A model generated the notes under the pieces. That model worked only from the letters and a program-made list of their open reading frames with translations. It ran no database searches and was not told the DNA's origin. A DNA stretch of 7,868 nucleotides from an uncultured Porphyromonas sp. (GTDB lineage: Bacteria; Bacteroidota; Bacteroidia; Bacteroidales; Porphyromonadaceae). Of the stretch, positions 6,502 through 7,868 are shown piece after piece. Position 1 is the first letter of the stretch. Each line of letters begins with the position of its first letter. The DNA lies in assembly GCA_946222055.1 (NCBI GenBank), contig CAMIEW010000033.1, forward strand, positions 1 to 7,868, read 5' to 3'. Made by a program: the position numbers and the translations under genes.

Positions 6502-7243
6502 ATCCTGTCGTCTTGGGTATCTTGTGGGTGAGTGACCAATAGCGCATCTTTAGCACACCGAAGAAGGCTTCGCCAAAGATCCCGGAGCTCATCTTGCTGA
6601 CACCAAGTCGCCTATTTACGAAGATGATCGGCACCTCCTGTATCTTGAAGCCACAGAGAGTCGCGGTGTACTTCATCTCGATCTGGAAGGCGTACCCCTT
6701 GAAGTGGATCTTGTCCAGGTCGATCGTCCGAAGCACCTCGGCTCGGTAGCAGACAAAGCCGGCCGTGGCATCATAAACCTTCATCCCCGTGACCGTACGG
6801 ACGTAGAGGGAGGCGAAGTAGCTCATCAGCACACGACCGAGGGGCCAATTGACCACATTGATCCCGGTCAGGTACCTCGACCCCACCGCCACGTCAGCCC
6901 CTCCGCTGTGGCACGCCTCATAGAGCTTAGGGAGAGACTTGGGGTCGTGGCTAAAGTCGGCATCCATCTCCAGGATGTAGTCGTAGTCGTGCTTGAGAGC
7001 CCACTTGAAGCCGGCAATGTAGGCTGTCCCCAGTCCCTGTTTACCGCTGCGGCTGAGCAGGAAGACCCGACCCGGCTGCTCCTCCGCAATCTTGGTAACC
7101 TCGGCACCGGTGCCGTCGGGCGATCCATCGTCCACGACGAGGATGTCGAAGGAGGGATCGCTCAGCTCCAGTACCGCAGCCGTGATGGCGCGGATATTCT
7201 CTATCTCATTATAGGTAGGTATGATGACCAGCTGACGAGTCAT
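6461..7243 (-). CDS. family 2 glycosyltransferase, polyprenol monophosphomannose synthase type (DPM1-like)
   Basis: 260 residues, GT-A fold. Visible motifs: IPTYNEIENI (8-17), VVDDGSPDGTG (36-46), the metal/nucleotide-binding EMDADFSHDP (92-101, DAD at 94-96), VGSRY (120-124), the acceptor-side stretch GYAFQIEM (183-190), and RRLGVSKMS (211-219), the arginine-lysine segment typical of dolichyl/polyprenyl-phosphate mannose synthases. There is no C-terminal membrane helix, so it resembles the short form that docks on the inner face of the cytoplasmic membrane. Expected reaction: GDP-mannose plus polyprenyl phosphate gives polyprenyl-phosphate mannose, a lipid-linked donor for envelope or protein glycosylation; sugar and acceptor identity are inferred. 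The start overlaps the preceding gene by ATGA. The last 13 codons overlap pyrC in another frame and contain a 10-bp tandem repeat that shapes the C-terminal residues YEKRREETTDPQR. Confidence 0.9.
   Translation of the reverse strand: MTRQLVIIPTYNEIENIRAITAAVLELSDPSFDILVVDDGSPDGTGAEVTKIAEEQPGRVFLLSRSGKQGLGTAYIAGFKWALKHDYDYILEMDADFSHDPKSLPKLYEACHSGGADVAVGSRYLTGINVVNWPLGRVLMSYFASLYVRTVTGMKVYDATAGFVCYRAEVLRTIDLDKIHFKGYAFQIEMKYTATLCGFKIQEVPIIFVNRRLGVSKMSSGIFGEAFFGVLKMRYWSLTHKIPKTTGYEKRREETTDPQR
6480..6499. repeat. perfect tandem duplication of a 10-mer (2 x GTCTCTTCTC; coding strand GAGAAGAGAC) inside the gene overlap
   Basis: Two identical, directly adjacent 10-bp units sit at 6480-6489 and 6490-6499. 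They start two bases into the pyrC start codon and lie entirely inside the 41-base overlap with the glycosyltransferase. The unit length is not a multiple of three, so gaining or losing one unit would shift both frames. Confidence 0.9.
7240..7243 (-). promoter_or_regulatory. ATGA stop/start overlap between the membrane protein and the glycosyltransferase
   Basis: The coding strand reads AAACTATGA: TGA ends the small membrane protein and ATG starts the glycosyltransferase, indicating coupled translation. The A-rich bases before it (GAGAATAAACT) fit a Bacteroidota start region. Confidence 0.75.
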
Positions 7244-7620
7244 AGTTTATTCTCTTTATCAGTGTGACTGAGGGCAAAAAACGTATAGGCGACGAAGACT
7301 GTGCCTATGACAAAGAAGAGGATCCACATGCTCCTGCCCTCGACGGCGGAGCCCCCGGCGATCATATACATGGCAGCGCCGAGGAAGTTCATCCGCATCA
7401 GTCGCTTGGCACGTACGCCGAGGTTACTCACTCGGCGAGCATCGGCGATGTGGCTGATGATGATCAGGAGTCCGCCTCCGAAGAGGGTCCAGCCGCCAAC
7501 CAGGGGAAGCCATATATGGAGGATGGCTCCGAGGGCGCAGGCAATCAAGCCGACCGGGTAGAGGTTGCTGCTGATGGTATTGTGCGGTCCCTTCTGACCG
7601 CCACTCTGTAGGTCTGTCAT
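7240..7620 (-). CDS. small four-helix integral membrane protein of unknown function
   Basis: 126 residues that I cannot assign to a named family. A polar 18-residue N-terminus is followed by four likely membrane helices at about 21-38, 42-58, 77-92 and 97-117. The loop between helices 2 and 3 is strongly basic (DARRVSNLGVRAKRLMRM, 60-77), which by the positive-inside rule puts that loop, and both termini, in the cytoplasm. No catalytic motif or metal ligand cluster is visible. Its start overlaps the stop of the septum protein gene by one base (TAATG), and its stop overlaps the next start (ATGA), so it is translated between a division protein and a lipid-linked sugar synthase. I recall similar small membrane proteins beside ftsB-like genes in Bacteroidales, but I cannot confirm this here. 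That the reading frame is real is supported by both overlaps; the function is unknown. Confidence 0.8.
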   Translation of the reverse strand: MTDLQSGGQKGPHNTISSNLYPVGLIACALGAILHIWLPLVGGWTLFGGGLLIIISHIADARRVSNLGVRAKRLMRMNFLGAAMYMIAGGSAVEGRSMWILFFVIGTVFVAYTFFALSHTDKENKL

Positions 7621-7868
7621 TACTTTTTGTCCGGGTCTGTGAGCAAGTAGAGATCCTCGTCCTCCTCCTTCATCAGATAGCGCTCTCTTGCGTACTTTTC
7701 GAGCATGTCACGCTTGTACTTGATCTCGTCGAGGTGCTTCTGAGACTTCTTGATCTCATCCTTATAATACTGATACTCCTCTTGCTTCTCCTTAAGCTGC
7801 CGGGAGGTCTTGATCTGAGACCAGATGCTGTGCTGGCCCGGCACCACCAGTACAACCGCAAATAGACC
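7620..7868 (-). CDS. septum formation initiator (FtsB/DivIC family), N-terminus beyond window
   Basis: 82 residues are visible and the frame runs open to the window edge. The first visible residues, GLFAVVLVVPG, are the end of a membrane helix; they are followed by SIWSQIKTSRQL and a coiled coil (about residues 18-60 of the visible part, rich in Lys, Glu and Gln with YYKDEIKK), then the family's C-terminal pattern LEKYARERYLMKEEDEDLYLL. A GTG could start at 7847, but that would cut off most of the membrane helix, so the true start is almost certainly to the right of the window. Members are bitopic inner-membrane proteins of the divisome that pair with FtsL and FtsQ/DivIB through the coiled coil and periplasmic tail. 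Full length is expected near 100 residues, so only a short cytoplasmic end and part of the helix are missing. The stop shares a base with the next ATG (TAATG). Confidence 0.88.
   Translation of the reverse strand, partial: GLFAVVLVVPGQHSIWSQIKTSRQLKEKQEEYQYYKDEIKKSQKHLDEIKYKRDMLEKYARERYLMKEEDEDLYLLTDPDKK

Noticed and set aside
7620..7847. GTG at 7847 as the true start of the FtsB-like gene
   Set aside because: The frame continues open to the window edge and the residues before the GTG (GLFAVVL) belong to the membrane helix expected in this family.

Overview
The window is wall-to-wall coding on the minus strand: eight genes read from the right edge to the left edge, with no gap over 19 bases. 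Gene content points to the phylum Bacteroidota, order Bacteroidales, probably a Porphyromonas-like organism. The evidence is a Bacteroidota-type 'putative porin', a type I dihydroorotase with the Bacteroidales sequence signature, a short DivIC/FtsB-type septum protein, a TM-less polyprenol-phosphate mannose synthase, and the lack of clear Shine-Dalgarno sites. The GC content is moderately high for the group. The genus is inference.

Layout in transcription order: (1) 7868-7620, 3' part of an FtsB/DivIC-family division protein, cut by the window edge; (2) 7620-7240, a four-helix membrane protein of unknown role; (3) 7243-6461, a family 2 glycosyltransferase of the polyprenol monophosphomannose synthase type; (4) 6501-5122, dihydroorotase (pyrC); (5) 5125-2882, an outer-membrane porin-like beta-barrel with a signal peptide; (6) 2872-2075, a membrane-anchored periplasmic solute-binding-like protein; (7) 2055-784, a DEAD-box RNA helicase of the RhlE type; (8) 777-1, the N-terminal three quarters of a DHH phosphoesterase (NrnA-like), cut by the window start.

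The junctions are a TAATG overlap, an ATGA overlap, a 41-base overlap, an ATGA overlap, then gaps of 9, 19 and 6 bases. The first five genes look translationally coupled and all eight could be one transcript. There is no shared pathway: the string mixes division, envelope glycolipid supply, pyrimidine synthesis, outer-membrane transport and RNA turnover. The last two genes (RNA helicase and a nanoRNA/pAp phosphatase) do make functional sense together.

No RNA gene, mobile element, CRISPR array, riboswitch or factor-independent terminator was seen. The most interesting signal is a perfect 10-bp tandem duplication exactly inside the glycosyltransferase/pyrC overlap: its copy number sets the reading-frame relation of the two genes. 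Second are the porin's repeat-bearing acidic/proline-rich insert and the stand-alone binding protein encoded right behind it. No clearly new biological system is evident; most of the window is ordinary core genome.
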